Assembly (NCBI RefSeq): GCF_011801145.1
Contig: NZ_CP046172.1
Location: forward strand, 558,001 to 622,000
Direction: 5' to 3'
Source of the DNA: Nocardia arthritidis
GTDB taxonomy: Bacteria; Actinomycetota; Actinomycetes; Mycobacteriales; Mycobacteriaceae
Length of the DNA: 64,000 bases
The notes beneath the pieces were generated by a model. That model saw only the letters and a list, made by a program, of their open reading frames with translations, did no database searches and was not told the origin of the DNA. The stretch's first letter is position 1; the number at the start of each line of letters is the position of its first letter. Shown in pieces: positions 37,509 to 46,589 of this stretch. A program made the position numbers and the translations under genes.

Positions 37509-38273
37509 TTACTCCCCTCCCCGGCGCGCGGCCAGATCGTCGTCGAACCGGGCCCGGATCTCGTCGGCTACCCCGGCCAGGTTGAGTTCGAAGGTGAATC
37601 CCTGTTCGTACCGGTAACTCCGATGCACGTCCTGCCCGTCGATACCGTTGAGCGCGCGTTTGGCGGCCCGGATCACCCGCCCGTCCTTGGCGGCGATATT
37701 CTTCGCGACTTCCAGTGCGGCGGCGTCCAATTCGGCGCGCGGCACCACCTGGTAGACCGAGCCGAACTCCCGCAGCTGCTGCGCGGTGATGGTGCTCGCG
37801 GTGTAGTACAGCGCTCGCATCAGATGCTGGGGGACCAGTCGCGACAGATGCGTCGCCGCGCCGAGCGCGCCGCGATCCACCTCGGGCACCCCGAAAGTGG
37901 CGTCGTCCGAGGCGATCACGATATCGGCATTGCCGACCAGCCCGATGCCCCCGCCGAGGCAGAATCCGTGCACCGCCGCGATCACCGGAACTTGGCAGTC
38001 GTACACCGCCGAAAATGCCTCGAAGCAGCCGTGATTCGCATCGATCAGCGCCTGGTGGCCAGGCTTGCGCTGGATCTCCTTGATATCGACCCCGGCGTTG
38101 AAACCGCGATTCTCCGCCCGCAGCACCACGACTCGGGTCTGCGGATCCCGCCCGCCGGCGCGGATGGCGTCGGCGAGCTCGAACCAGCCCTCCGACGGAA
38201 TGGCGTTGACCGGCGGGTAATCCACCGTGACCACGGTGATGCCGGTTGACTCGGAGTGGCGGCTGATCCCCAT
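37509..38273 (-). CDS. echA20: Ring-opening crotonase EchA20
   Basis: This 254-residue crotonase-family enzyme matches Rv3550, which hydrolyses the D-ring of HIEC-CoA. The oxyanion-hole segments are ENRGFNAGVDIKEIQ and VHGFCLGGGIGLVGNADIVI. I chose the ATG giving MGISRHSES, which has GGGA six bases before it; an ATG four codons earlier has no ribosome site. It opens the operon echA20-ipdA-ipdB-ipdC, and a KstR2-type site lies about 45 bases upstream. Confidence 0.92.
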   Translation of the reverse strand: MGISRHSESTGITVVTVDYPPVNAIPSEGWFELADAIRAGGRDPQTRVVVLRAENRGFNAGVDIKEIQRKPGHQALIDANHGCFEAFSAVYDCQVPVIAAVHGFCLGGGIGLVGNADIVIASDDATFGVPEVDRGALGAATHLSRLVPQHLMRALYYTASTITAQQLREFGSVYQVVPRAELDAAALEVAKNIAAKDGRVIRAAKRALNGIDGQDVHRSYRYEQGFTFELNLAGVADEIRARFDDDLAARRGGE

Positions 38274-38317
38274 CGCGTGTCCCATCGTGAGCGCCGGATC
38301 GCACCGGCACATTGGCA

Positions 38318-38336
38318 AAGCAAGCAGTTGCTTGGT
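38318..38336. promoter_or_regulatory. Variant KstR2 operator between echA20 and the SDR operon
   Basis: AAGCAAGCAGTTGCTTGGT holds a 14-mer (38319-38332) matching the KstR2 motif with one mismatch. It also holds a wider pair, CAAG and CTTG, separated by six bases. Compared with the fadD3 site, four extra bases (CAGT) are inserted in the middle. It can control both divergent operons. Confidence 0.75.
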
Positions 38337-38347
38337 AGGTTAACACG

Positions 38348-39127
38348 GTGGCGCTCGAAATCGATCTGTCCGGCCGCATCGTCCTGGTCACCGGCGGCGT
38401 GCGCGGTGTGGGTGCCGGGGTGAGCCGCACCTTTCTCGCCGCGGGCGCGACCGTCATCGCCTGCGCCCGCAGGCCCGCCGACCAGCCGGTGACGAGCGGG
38501 GACCGCGCCATCGAATACCGGCACTGCGACGTGCGCGACGCCGACGCGGTGCGCGCCATGATCGACGACGTCGTCGCGCGGCACGGCCGCATCGATCACC
38601 TGGTGAACAATGCGGGCGGTGCGCCCTTCGCACTCGCCGCCGCCGCGAGCGCGAATTTCCACGCCAAGATCGTCGAGCTGAATCTGCTTGCGCCACTGCT
38701 GGTTTCGCAGTCCGCAAATGCGGTCATGCAGCGGCAGGACGACGGCGGCACCATCGTGAACATCTCCAGCGTCAGCGGCCATCGCGCGTCGCCGGGCACC
38801 GCGGCCTACGGCGCGGCCAAGGCCGGAGTGGACAGCCTCACCGCCTCGCTCGCCGTCGAATGGGCGCCGAAGGTCCGGATCAACTCGCTCGTCGTCGGCC
38901 CGGTCGATACCGAGCTCAGCCATCTGCACTACGGGGATCAGGCGGGCGTCGACGCGGTGGGCGCGACCATTCCGCTCGGCAGGCTGGCCGCCCCCGACGA
39001 TATCGGCCGCTGCGCCGTCTTCCTCGCCTCACCGCTGGCCGCCTACGTCAGCGGCGCGACGCTGCTCGTACACGGCGGTGGCGAACGCCCGGCATTCCTC
39101 GCGGCCGCCAACGCGGAACACGATTGA
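38348..39127 (+). CDS. Short-chain dehydrogenase (Rv3549c-like)
   Basis: This 259-residue SDR is in the position of Rv3549c. It has TGGVRGVGAGVSRTF, NNAG, Ser in NISSVSGHRAS and catalytic YGAAK. It starts with a GTG six bases after a TAGGTT element and has no ribosome site, so it is probably leaderless. Context and the KstR2-type site place it in ring C/D degradation; the substrate is not known. The next SDR follows 19 bases downstream in the same operon. Confidence 0.87.
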   Translation: MALEIDLSGRIVLVTGGVRGVGAGVSRTFLAAGATVIACARRPADQPVTSGDRAIEYRHCDVRDADAVRAMIDDVVARHGRIDHLVNNAGGAPFALAAAASANFHAKIVELNLLAPLLVSQSANAVMQRQDDGGTIVNISSVSGHRASPGTAAYGAAKAGVDSLTASLAVEWAPKVRINSLVVGPVDTELSHLHYGDQAGVDAVGATIPLGRLAAPDDIGRCAVFLASPLAAYVSGATLLVHGGGERPAFLAAANAEHD

Positions 39128-39146
39128 ACCGACGAACAGGATGAAT

Positions 39147-40055
39147 ATGGACAACCGGATCTGCGCGGGCCGCACGGTCATCGTCACCGGGGCGGGCCGA
39201 GGGATCGGCCGCGCGCACGCGCTGGCCTTCGCCGCGGCGGGCGCCGGCGTCGTTGTCAACGATCTCGGCTCGGCCCTCGACGGCGCCGGACAGAGCGCGT
39301 CACCGGCCGAGCAGGTGGTGGCGGAGATCACCGCGCTCGGCGGCCGGGCCGTCGCCAACGGTGACGACGTCGCGGACTGGGAGGGCGCGCGACGGCTGAT
39401 CCACCAGGCCGTCGACACCTTCGGCGGGCTGGACGTGCTGGTCAACAATGCCGGATTCGTGCGCGACCGGATGCTGGTCAACCTCGGCGAGGAGGAATGG
39501 GACGCGGTGATCCGGGTCCACCTCAAGGGCCATTTCGTCACGATGCGGCACGCCATCGAATACTGGCGCGGCGAGGCGAAGGCCGGGCGCCCGGTCGACG
39601 CACGCGTCATCAACACCAGCTCCGGCGCCGGCCTGCAGGGCAGCGTCGGGCAGGCCAATTACGGTGCTGCCAAGGCCGGTATCGCGGGCCTCACCCTCAC
39701 CGCCGCCGCCGAGTTCGCCCGCTACGGGGTCACCGTCAACGCCATCGCGCCCGCGGCGCGCACCAGGATGACCGAAACCGTCTTCGCCGAAACCATGGCC
39801 GCGCCGGACTCGGGATTCGATGCCATGGCGCCGGAAAACATCTCCCCTTTGGTGGTCTGGCTGGGCAGCGCGGAATCCGCCGGTGTGACGGGGCGCATGT
39901 TCGAGGTGGAGGGCGGCAAGGTCGCGCTGGCCGACGGCTGGCGGCACGGCGTCGCGGTAGATCGCGGCGCGCGCTGGGATCCGGCCGCATTAGGCCCGGT
40001 AGTTGCCGACTTGATAGCCAAGGCGGTGCCGCAGGAACCCGTCTATGGGGCGTGA
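39147..40055 (+). CDS. Short-chain dehydrogenase (Rv3548c-like)
   Basis: This 302-residue SDR resembles the dehydrogenase domain of peroxisomal multifunctional enzymes and corresponds to Rv3548c. It has TGAGRGIGRAHALAFAAAGA, NNAG, Ser in NTSSGAGLQGS and YGAAK, with an extended C-terminus after VTGRMFEVEGG. AGGA before the second ATG supports the start chosen; an ATG two codons earlier is possible. It is a likely hydroxyacyl-CoA dehydrogenase of the sterol pathway. It is the last steroid gene before the accessory repeat/ImmA module. Confidence 0.87.
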   Translation: MDNRICAGRTVIVTGAGRGIGRAHALAFAAAGAGVVVNDLGSALDGAGQSASPAEQVVAEITALGGRAVANGDDVADWEGARRLIHQAVDTFGGLDVLVNNAGFVRDRMLVNLGEEEWDAVIRVHLKGHFVTMRHAIEYWRGEAKAGRPVDARVINTSSGAGLQGSVGQANYGAAKAGIAGLTLTAAAEFARYGVTVNAIAPAARTRMTETVFAETMAAPDSGFDAMAPENISPLVVWLGSAESAGVTGRMFEVEGGKVALADGWRHGVAVDRGARWDPAALGPVVADLIAKAVPQEPVYGA

Positions 40056-40215
40056 CATACCCGTCAATGGGGCGTGACGTTCGACCATCCCCCTGCACAG
40101 GTCGATAGCTGGCGCATATTATGGGGCTTCCGTCCGTGAAAGTCCCGGATGAGAGTGGCGACCGGGCTTGTAGAGATCTGCGCTGTATCCAAAGGATGAA
40201 GGGGAAGGCTGGCGC

Positions 40216-41274
40216 ATGGCCGTTGGTCGCACATTACGCGTGGTGGCAGTAGCTGGGGCTGTTGCCGGTATCACGCTGCTCGGCCCGGCGCCGGCCCAGG
40301 CGAGAGATTCCGACTCCTGCCCCGGCTGTACCGCCGCCGATCAAGACTTCGGTTCCAATGATCCGAATGCTCGAATTCCGCTGGTGCCCGCCGAACCCGC
40401 CGCGGGGCAGGTAGGTGCGGTCGCCGGTCCCGGTTCGGCCGCCGGATCCGCCGCGGCCGGGTCCGCCGCCGCTGGTTCCGCGGGTGTCGGCGCGTTGCTC
40501 GGCACCGGCTCTGCCGGGCTCGGCTCCGCCGTCGGCACGGGTTCCGCGGCCGTTGGCACGGGTTCGGCAGCGGTCGGTTCGGCAGCGGGCACCGGTTCCG
40601 CCGCCGTCGGTTCGGCCGGTGCGGGCGTACTCGGAACGGTGCTGGGCACCGGTTCTGCCGCTGTGGGCACGGGTTCGGCAGCGGTCGGTTCCGCCGGTGT
40701 CGGTTCCGCCGGAGTTGGTTCCGCCGGTGTGGGTTCGGCCGGAGTCGGTTCGGCTGGAGTCGGTTCGGCCGGTGTCGGTTCCGCGGGCGTCGGTTCGGCC
40801 GGAGTCGGTTCTGCCGCAACGGGTTCCGCCGCGGTCGGTTCCGCGGCCGTCGGCTCGGCCATGGCCCCGCTCCTGCTGTTGCTCATCCCGCTGCCCACCG
40901 CGCCTACCCCGCCGGTGCCCGCGGCTCCATTGATCATCCCGCCCGCACCGGCCGCCCCGGCGTTACCGCCGGTGCCCGCGCTGCCGATCCCGGCCGCGGC
41001 CCCTCCGCCGCCACCGGCGCCGCCCGCGCCCGCGCCGCCTCCGCCGCCCGCGCCACCGGCGGCCGCACCCGCCGCGCCCGCTCAGCCGAATCCGAACGTT
41101 CGCCCCACCGCGGCCGACGACGTGCTGCCCAAACCGCAGCTGCTGTCGGTGATCGGCGGCCTGGTCGCGCTCGCACTGGCCGGAATCGGTTCCGGCGCGG
41201 TCAGTTTCCAGGGTGCCGCCGCGGCCCAGGCCCGAGTGGATGCCGCACGAGCCGCATTCTTCCCGAGGGCATGA
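40216..41274 (+). CDS. Secreted GVGSA-repeat, proline-rich protein
   Basis: This 352-residue protein has a signal peptide (residues 1-29, ending AQA), then a short region with a CPGC pair and an acidic DQDFGSNDPN stretch. A long Gly-Ser-Ala-Val repeat domain follows (about residues 70-215). A hydrophobic patch MAPLLLLLIPL at 216 leads into a proline-rich domain (about 225-295). A final hydrophobic segment (about 309-333) may anchor it in the membrane or be a spanning helix. Eight perfect GVGSA pentads lie at residues 160-199. The ribosome site AAGGGGAAGG precedes the ATG. I know no family for this architecture; it looks like a cell-envelope surface or stalk protein. The ImmA gene follows 16 bases downstream. 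Confidence 0.82.
   Translation: MAVGRTLRVVAVAGAVAGITLLGPAPAQARDSDSCPGCTAADQDFGSNDPNARIPLVPAEPAAGQVGAVAGPGSAAGSAAAGSAAAGSAGVGALLGTGSAGLGSAVGTGSAAVGTGSAAVGSAAGTGSAAVGSAGAGVLGTVLGTGSAAVGTGSAAVGSAGVGSAGVGSAGVGSAGVGSAGVGSAGVGSAGVGSAGVGSAATGSAAVGSAAVGSAMAPLLLLLIPLPTAPTPPVPAAPLIIPPAPAAPALPPVPALPIPAAAPPPPPAPPAPAPPPPPAPPAAAPAAPAQPNPNVRPTAADDVLPKPQLLSVIGGLVALALAGIGSGAVSFQGAAAAQARVDAARAAFFPRA
40693..40812 (+). repeat. Tandem 15-bp coding repeat, eight units
   Basis: Eight in-frame 15-base units encode AGVGS in register, differing only at third codon positions and at one glycine codon. The flanking DNA on both sides (about 40430-40860) holds more diverged pentads ending in GSA. The array is likely prone to slippage, so repeat number may vary between strains. 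Confidence 0.95.
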
Positions 41275-41290
41275 GGGGGCGACGACCATC

Positions 41291-41809
41291 ATGAGTAGCG
41301 AGAGCAGGGCGCACAGCGGCATCCGGTCGTACCGCCGGGTGGCCGCCGCGGTGGACGCGGTGTGCGCGGTCGCCGCCGACTTCGACGCGACCACCCTCGA
41401 CGAGGTCGTCGCGGCCATCGCGAGCGAGCGCCACCGCCAGATCGAAATCGCGAGCGCTCAACTGGGTCCCGGCGTCTGCGGCCAGCGCAGGTTCTATCCG
41501 GACAAGGATGTGATCGTGCTCGCGCAGGCGCTGCCGAGCCGCGAGCACACCCTCGCGCACGAACTGGGCCACATCGTCTTCGATCACGAGGGCGCGCCCG
41601 CGCCGGAGGTGACGCTGGAGGCCAGCGACGACCTGATCGCCTACATGCTGAGCCAGCGCGCGCATCAGCAGATCTTCGACGACGGCGAGGACGAACTGGC
41701 CGAATGGGAGGCCGAGACCTTCGCCGCCATGCTGATGACCCGACTTCGCGTATTCAACAGCCGGGGCGCAGGCGTCTCGGTCCTTCGATTCGATGAGGCC
41801 CTCGGATGA
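41291..41809 (+). CDS. ImmA/IrrE-family metallopeptidase
   Basis: This 172-residue metallopeptidase has the zinc motif HELGH at residues 90-94 and, downstream, WEAETFAAML with a Glu in the position of the third zinc ligand. Family members cleave XRE-type repressors (ImmA on ICEs, IrrE/PprI in Deinococcus). The start ATG follows a GGGGCG element. The stop overlaps the next gene by four bases. An EspR-like XRE regulator lies 1.4 kb away on the other strand, so substrate cleavage of that protein is the natural hypothesis. Confidence 0.9.
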   Translation: MSSESRAHSGIRSYRRVAAAVDAVCAVAADFDATTLDEVVAAIASERHRQIEIASAQLGPGVCGQRRFYPDKDVIVLAQALPSREHTLAHELGHIVFDHEGAPAPEVTLEASDDLIAYMLSQRAHQQIFDDGEDELAEWEAETFAAMLMTRLRVFNSRGAGVSVLRFDEALG

Positions 41810-42816
41810 CCTTCTGGTTGACGGCTCTGCTGGTCTGGATGGCCGCCGGCGCGCGTGTCGGACGCGTGCTGGTGAAGCCGGCGACGACGGCCCGGGTGGC
41901 GATCATCGTCGCGGTGGCGGCGGTGGCGCTCGCCTCGACCGTCGCGGTGCCGGAAGTCGCGGTGGCCGTCGACAATCTGTTGCCACGCGGTGTGCACAAT
42001 GCCTGGCTCTCCTACGGCGTCGTGGTCTCGGCGTGGATCATCTTCACTACCGCGACCTCGGTGGTGGCCGCCGCGGCCTGGCCGGTGGTCTCGCGCCGCA
42101 ACCTCGGCCAGATCGCCGCCGTGCTCTATGCCGCGGGCAGCGCCGCCGTCGCGACGACGCTGGCCTGGTCGACGACCTTCGGCTGGGCCATCGTGCTGTT
42201 CGGCTGCGTCTTCATCGTGGTGACCGGTCTGCGGAATGTGGCGTGGACCGTGCTCGGTCGCGGTATCGCGATTTACACCACAGGAACCGCACTGGTCGGT
42301 TTGCTCGCCGCGCTGCAGATCCGGCGGGCGGCCATCCACGCGCCGCGGCCCAAGCACACTCAGCCGTTCTGGGCCTGGCCCGCGTACGAGATCGCGAGCC
42401 TGCTGATCGCGCTCGGCGCCGTGTGGATCGTGGTGGAGCTGTGGCTGCGGGCCCGAATCCTGTTGCGGCAGATCAACGTTCTGCATCAGCTGCTGGTCGG
42501 CCGGTTCCCCGAGGTTGTCGCGCACGACCAGACCGGAACCTCGACGCAGCTGAAGGCGTCGGATCAGGTGGCGCAGATCATGGACGCGCTCTACCTGCAG
42601 TCGGGCGGTGGCGTCGTGCTCGCCGAGGTGGGCGCCCCGCCCGCCTCGGTGGCCGACCGAGCCGACCGGGTGGCCCAGTGGGCCAGGGACCCGTTGGGCG
42701 ATGTGGTGGTGGACGCCCGCTGGATCGCGCCGCCGGAGGGCATCAGCCCGCGCGGCTGGGTTCAGGCGATTGCCCGGGCCTACGAGTTGACCGCGGACAC
42801 CGCGGTGCGGAATTGA
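41806..42816 (+). CDS. Polytopic membrane protein with cytosolic C-terminal domain
   Basis: This 336-residue protein has about seven hydrophobic helices in its first 215 residues and a soluble C-terminal part of about 110 residues (INVLHQLLVGRFPEVVAHDQ, then DARWIAPPEGISPRGWVQAI). The layout resembles the MAB_1171c/DUF6545 type proteins found beside ImmA and XRE genes, but I cannot confirm the family by eye. It is translationally coupled to the ImmA gene. The predicted job is a membrane sensor that controls the peptidase; this is inference from coupling only. Confidence 0.78.
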   Translation: MTFWLTALLVWMAAGARVGRVLVKPATTARVAIIVAVAAVALASTVAVPEVAVAVDNLLPRGVHNAWLSYGVVVSAWIIFTTATSVVAAAAWPVVSRRNLGQIAAVLYAAGSAAVATTLAWSTTFGWAIVLFGCVFIVVTGLRNVAWTVLGRGIAIYTTGTALVGLLAALQIRRAAIHAPRPKHTQPFWAWPAYEIASLLIALGAVWIVVELWLRARILLRQINVLHQLLVGRFPEVVAHDQTGTSTQLKASDQVAQIMDALYLQSGGGVVLAEVGAPPASVADRADRVAQWARDPLGDVVVDARWIAPPEGISPRGWVQAIARAYELTADTAVRN

Positions 42817-43183
42817 TAGATCCGGTTCGCTGGGCCCGCATTTCGTCACCCCGGATCGGCGGGATGCCGACCTTCTTCGGAAGGGCGATGAACCACTCGG
42901 GGACGTATCCGATGTGTTACCCGAGCGTTCATGTAAAACTGCCGACCGGTTTCTTGTAGTTCCGGATTGGAATCACGTCGCGCCGAATGTACTTGCGCAC
43001 CCGGCAAACCGATCGGTACAAAGTTAGTGGCCCCTAATTTTCGGGGCGCCGCACCGCCTTTGGATAGGCAGGTTTCAGCGCCGCCGGAGCCCGATAACCG
43101 TGCTCGATCGCCTTCGAAAGGCGTCCCCCATAACGCAGTACAGCACGACCGGGCGGTCGCACTGTACTGCGTCGGACGTGAAC
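42817..43183. other. 367-bp intergenic region with a strong hairpin
   Basis: No gene is supported here. It contains a small GCCCC-N8-GGGGC hairpin near 43032-43050 and the large dyad at 43133-43172 annotated separately. It separates the convergent membrane-protein and EspR-like genes. Codon bias typical of this genome is absent. Confidence 0.6.
43133..43172. terminator. Long dyad downstream of the EspR-like gene
   Basis: ACGCAGTACAG and CTGTACTGCGT are perfect 11-base arms. Inside, CGACC and GGTCG pair again around a GGGC loop, with a CA/CA internal mismatch. It starts 11 bases beyond the regulator stop, so a terminator is likely. The arm motif CTGTACT also occurs in the regulator promoter region (43624-43630), so an operator role is possible too. 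Confidence 0.6.
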
Positions 43184-43600
43184 CTACTCCGTACCGTCCG
43201 GAGGAATTTCGGGCAAGCCTTCGCTCGCACGCAACTTCTCCGCCATGGAGGTGAGCAGGTTCTGAGATTCTTCGGACAGGTCGAACGCTCTACTCGACAG
43301 CCGTCTGAGTCCATAGCCCTGCAGCTGGGACAACAGCTCAAGATCGTGATCGATCTTGGCGGCATAGATGTCGTTGAAGAAGTAGTCCGGCTTGACCTTG
43401 AAGAACTTCGCCAGGGCGGCCACCGTCTCGTCGGACGGGTTGGTCCGCTGTCCCGACCGCAACTGGGACAGGTACGGTTTCGAGATCGGATGTCCGGAGG
43501 CCGTCAGCGCAGCCGCAACCTCCGCGTTGGTGTGCGGCTTGCGCCCCGGGGGATGCACGGTTTCGAACAGCTTGTTCAGCCGCGCCGCGAAATCAGCCAT
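43184..43600 (-). CDS. EspR-like XRE regulator
   Basis: This 138-residue protein resembles EspR of M. tuberculosis. It has the N-terminal FAARLNKLFETVHPPGRKPH, the helix-turn-helix ISKPYLSQLRSGQRTNPSDE (about residues 38-57), the FFKVKPDYFF segment and a C-terminal dimerisation helix (SLLTSMAEKLRASEGL-like). EspR is a nucleoid-associated regulator that bridges distant sites. This copy is divergent from no gene but faces the ImmA/membrane pair. The ATG is preceded by a weak site. Its promoter probably lies in the following 403 bases. A cleavage target role for the adjacent ImmA-type peptidase is inferred. Confidence 0.85.
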   Translation of the reverse strand: MADFAARLNKLFETVHPPGRKPHTNAEVAAALTASGHPISKPYLSQLRSGQRTNPSDETVAALAKFFKVKPDYFFNDIYAAKIDHDLELLSQLQGYGLRRLSSRAFDLSEESQNLLTSMAEKLRASEGLPEIPPDGTE

Positions 43601-44003
43601 TGTGAGCCGCCCAATTCCCTTCGCTGTACTAACAGTCGTTATCTCGGATACGTATCATTGATATTAGCGGCTCAGTAACTGAAAACCTACGCCTGTTTCC
43701 GGATTTCCTTGAAGCTTCTAGGTGCCGCTCCGTGGAAGGCACAGCGACGGCAGTGTTTGCGGGTCACCCCAACGGCTCTGGTGGAGAGGGGGTACGGCGC
43801 GGTTCTGGCCCGTCGCAAGGGTCTTCCTCGTCAAGTCAATGATAGCCGAAAGATAGCTGACGTCTCATCTACTGCTCTGTACCTGCGATTGTGTGGCGTA
43901 CGACACGTTTTGCCGCCTCTGGGATGAACGTTCAACCTCGGGAAGGTTACGTCCGGACCGGGCCGCCGACGCCCGTCGGCGGCCCGGAATTGGACGAACG
44001 ACG
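43601..44003. other. 403-bp intergenic region between the EspR-like gene and fadA5
   Basis: I see no supported gene. It is less GC-rich near 43620-43680, with TAATATCAAT on the minus strand as a candidate -10 region for the EspR-like gene and a palindrome GATACGTATC at 43647-43656. A CTGTACT element is present at 43624-43630. A 72-codon plus-strand reading frame inside has no homology, no ribosome site and an unusual codon pattern. Confidence 0.55.
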
Positions 44004-45188
<1,185 letters not shown>

Positions 45189-45274
45189 CTAAAAATGGAA
45201 CGAGTTCAGTCGTCTTGATCGAGCCGAATCACTCGTGTTCTTACCTATTTCTAGCACCTGTGCTTCAATGCTTG

Positions 45275-45288
45275 TAGAACGTGTTTCA
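45275..45288. promoter_or_regulatory. KstR operator 1 between fadA5 and cyp125
   Basis: TAGAACGTGTTTCA fits TnnAACnnGTTnnA without mismatch. It is 17 bases (centre to centre) from a second site, nearly two helical turns. Confidence 0.87.
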
Positions 45289-45291
45289 GTT

Positions 45292-45305
45292 TGACACGTG
45301 TTTCA
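45292..45305. promoter_or_regulatory. KstR operator 2 upstream of cyp125
   Basis: TGACACGTGTTTCA differs from the KstR motif at one base (CAC for AAC). The tail GTGTTTCA repeats the end of the first site, so the pair looks like a direct duplication of the operator. Confidence 0.78.
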
Positions 45306-45326
45306 GTTTGTCGAAGGAGACATCTG

Positions 45327-46586
45327 GTGGATGACACTCGGAATTCCCGGCCCGAACTGCCCGACGGGTTCGACGTCACCGACCCCGCCATCTACGCCGA
45401 GCGAGTTCCGGTCGCGGAGTTCGCCGAGCTGCGCCGCACCGCGCCGATCTGGTGGAACCCACAGTCCCCCGAGGTCAGCGGCTTTCACGACGACGGCTTC
45501 TGGGTGGTGAGCAAGCACGCCGACGTCAAGGAGGTGTCCCGGCGCAGCGACGTCTTCTCCAGCCACGAGAACACCGCCATCCCGCGCTTCAACGACGACA
45601 TCAAGCGCGAGCAGATCGAACTGCAGCGGATCGTGCTGCTGAACAAGGACGCGCCGGAACACACCAAACTGCGCAAGGTCATCGCGCGCGGTTTCACCCC
45701 GCGCGCGATAAACGGTCTGCGCGCGGAACTTTCGGCGCGGGCCGAGTCGATCGTCAAGGCGGCGGCTCAGTCCGGCTCGGGCGATTTCGTCACCCAGATC
45801 GCGTGTGAGCTGCCGCTGCAGGCGATCGCCGAATTGATCGGTGTGCCGCAGGAGGACCGGATGAAGGTCTTCACCTGGTCCAACGATATGACCGGCTACG
45901 ACGATCCGGAGAGCACCGCCGATCCGGTCGCCGCATCGGTCGAAATCCTCGGCTACGCATACCAAATGGCGGCCGCGCGCAAGGCGAATCCGGCCGACGA
46001 TATCGTCACGACGCTGATCGAGGCCGATATCGACGGCGACCGGCTGACCGAGGAGGAGTTCGGGTTCTTCGTCATCATGCTGGCCGTCGCGGGCAACGAG
46101 ACCACCCGCAATGCCATCTCGCACGGCATGCTGGCCTTCCTCGACAATCCGGATCAGTGGGAGCTGTTCAAGAAGGAACGCCCGGCCACCGCCGCCGACG
46201 AGATCATCCGGTGGGCCACCCCGGTCACCTCGTTCCAGCGAACGGCGTTGGTGGACACCGAACTCGGCGGCGTTCAGATCAAGAAGGGGCAGCGGGTGGT
46301 GATGCTCTACCGCTCGGCCAATTTCGACGAGGACGTCTTCGAGAATCCGGAGCGCTTCGACATCATGCGCGCGGACAATCCGCATCTGGCCTTCGGCGGC
46401 ACCGGCGCGCACTTCTGTATCGGTGCGAACCTCGCGCGGCTGGAGATCGATCTCATCTTCAATGCCATCGCCGACCATCTGCCGGATATCACCAAAATCG
46501 GTCCGGCCAAGCGGCTGCGGTCGGGTTGGCTCAACGGGATCAAGGGTTTTCCGGTCGACTACCGGACCGGCCGGGAAGCGCACTGA
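45327..46586 (+). CDS. cyp125: Steroid C26/C27 monooxygenase CYP125
   Basis: This 419-residue cytochrome P450 oxidises the terminal methyl of the cholesterol side chain to the carboxylic acid. The heme loop FGGTGAHFCIGANLAR holds the heme Cys at about residue 364. The I-helix AGNETTRN and the ExxR-type region are present. The start is a GTG with the ribosome site GAAGGAGA six bases upstream. It stands alone: a strong hairpin ends the transcript four bases after the stop, whereas in M. tuberculosis the igr genes follow it. Confidence 0.95.
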   Translation: MDDTRNSRPELPDGFDVTDPAIYAERVPVAEFAELRRTAPIWWNPQSPEVSGFHDDGFWVVSKHADVKEVSRRSDVFSSHENTAIPRFNDDIKREQIELQRIVLLNKDAPEHTKLRKVIARGFTPRAINGLRAELSARAESIVKAAAQSGSGDFVTQIACELPLQAIAELIGVPQEDRMKVFTWSNDMTGYDDPESTADPVAASVEILGYAYQMAAARKANPADDIVTTLIEADIDGDRLTEEEFGFFVIMLAVAGNETTRNAISHGMLAFLDNPDQWELFKKERPATAADEIIRWATPVTSFQRTALVDTELGGVQIKKGQRVVMLYRSANFDEDVFENPERFDIMRADNPHLAFGGTGAHFCIGANLARLEIDLIFNAIADHLPDITKIGPAKRLRSGWLNGIKGFPVDYRTGREAH

Positions 46587-46589
46587 GTC

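Noticed and set aside
40040..40080. Two copies of TGGGGCGTGAC just after the 39147 SDR.
   Set aside because: The repeat is short and only two copies are present; it looks like a local duplication without a gene context.
40271..40937. Antisense frames across the repeat protein, including a PTPAE-type repeat.
   Set aside because: They arise from the periodic DNA of the GVGSA repeat; the plus-strand frame has a signal peptide, ribosome site and coherent domains.
41665..42849. A 394-codon minus-strand frame opposite the membrane protein.
   Set aside because: The composition is rich in Arg, His and Gln and there is no hydrophobic or domain pattern; the plus frame is clearly a membrane protein.
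43709..43927. A 72-codon plus-strand reading frame between the EspR-like gene and fadA5.
   Set aside because: It has a non-ATG start, no ribosome site, no recognisable domain and a codon pattern unlike the neighbours.
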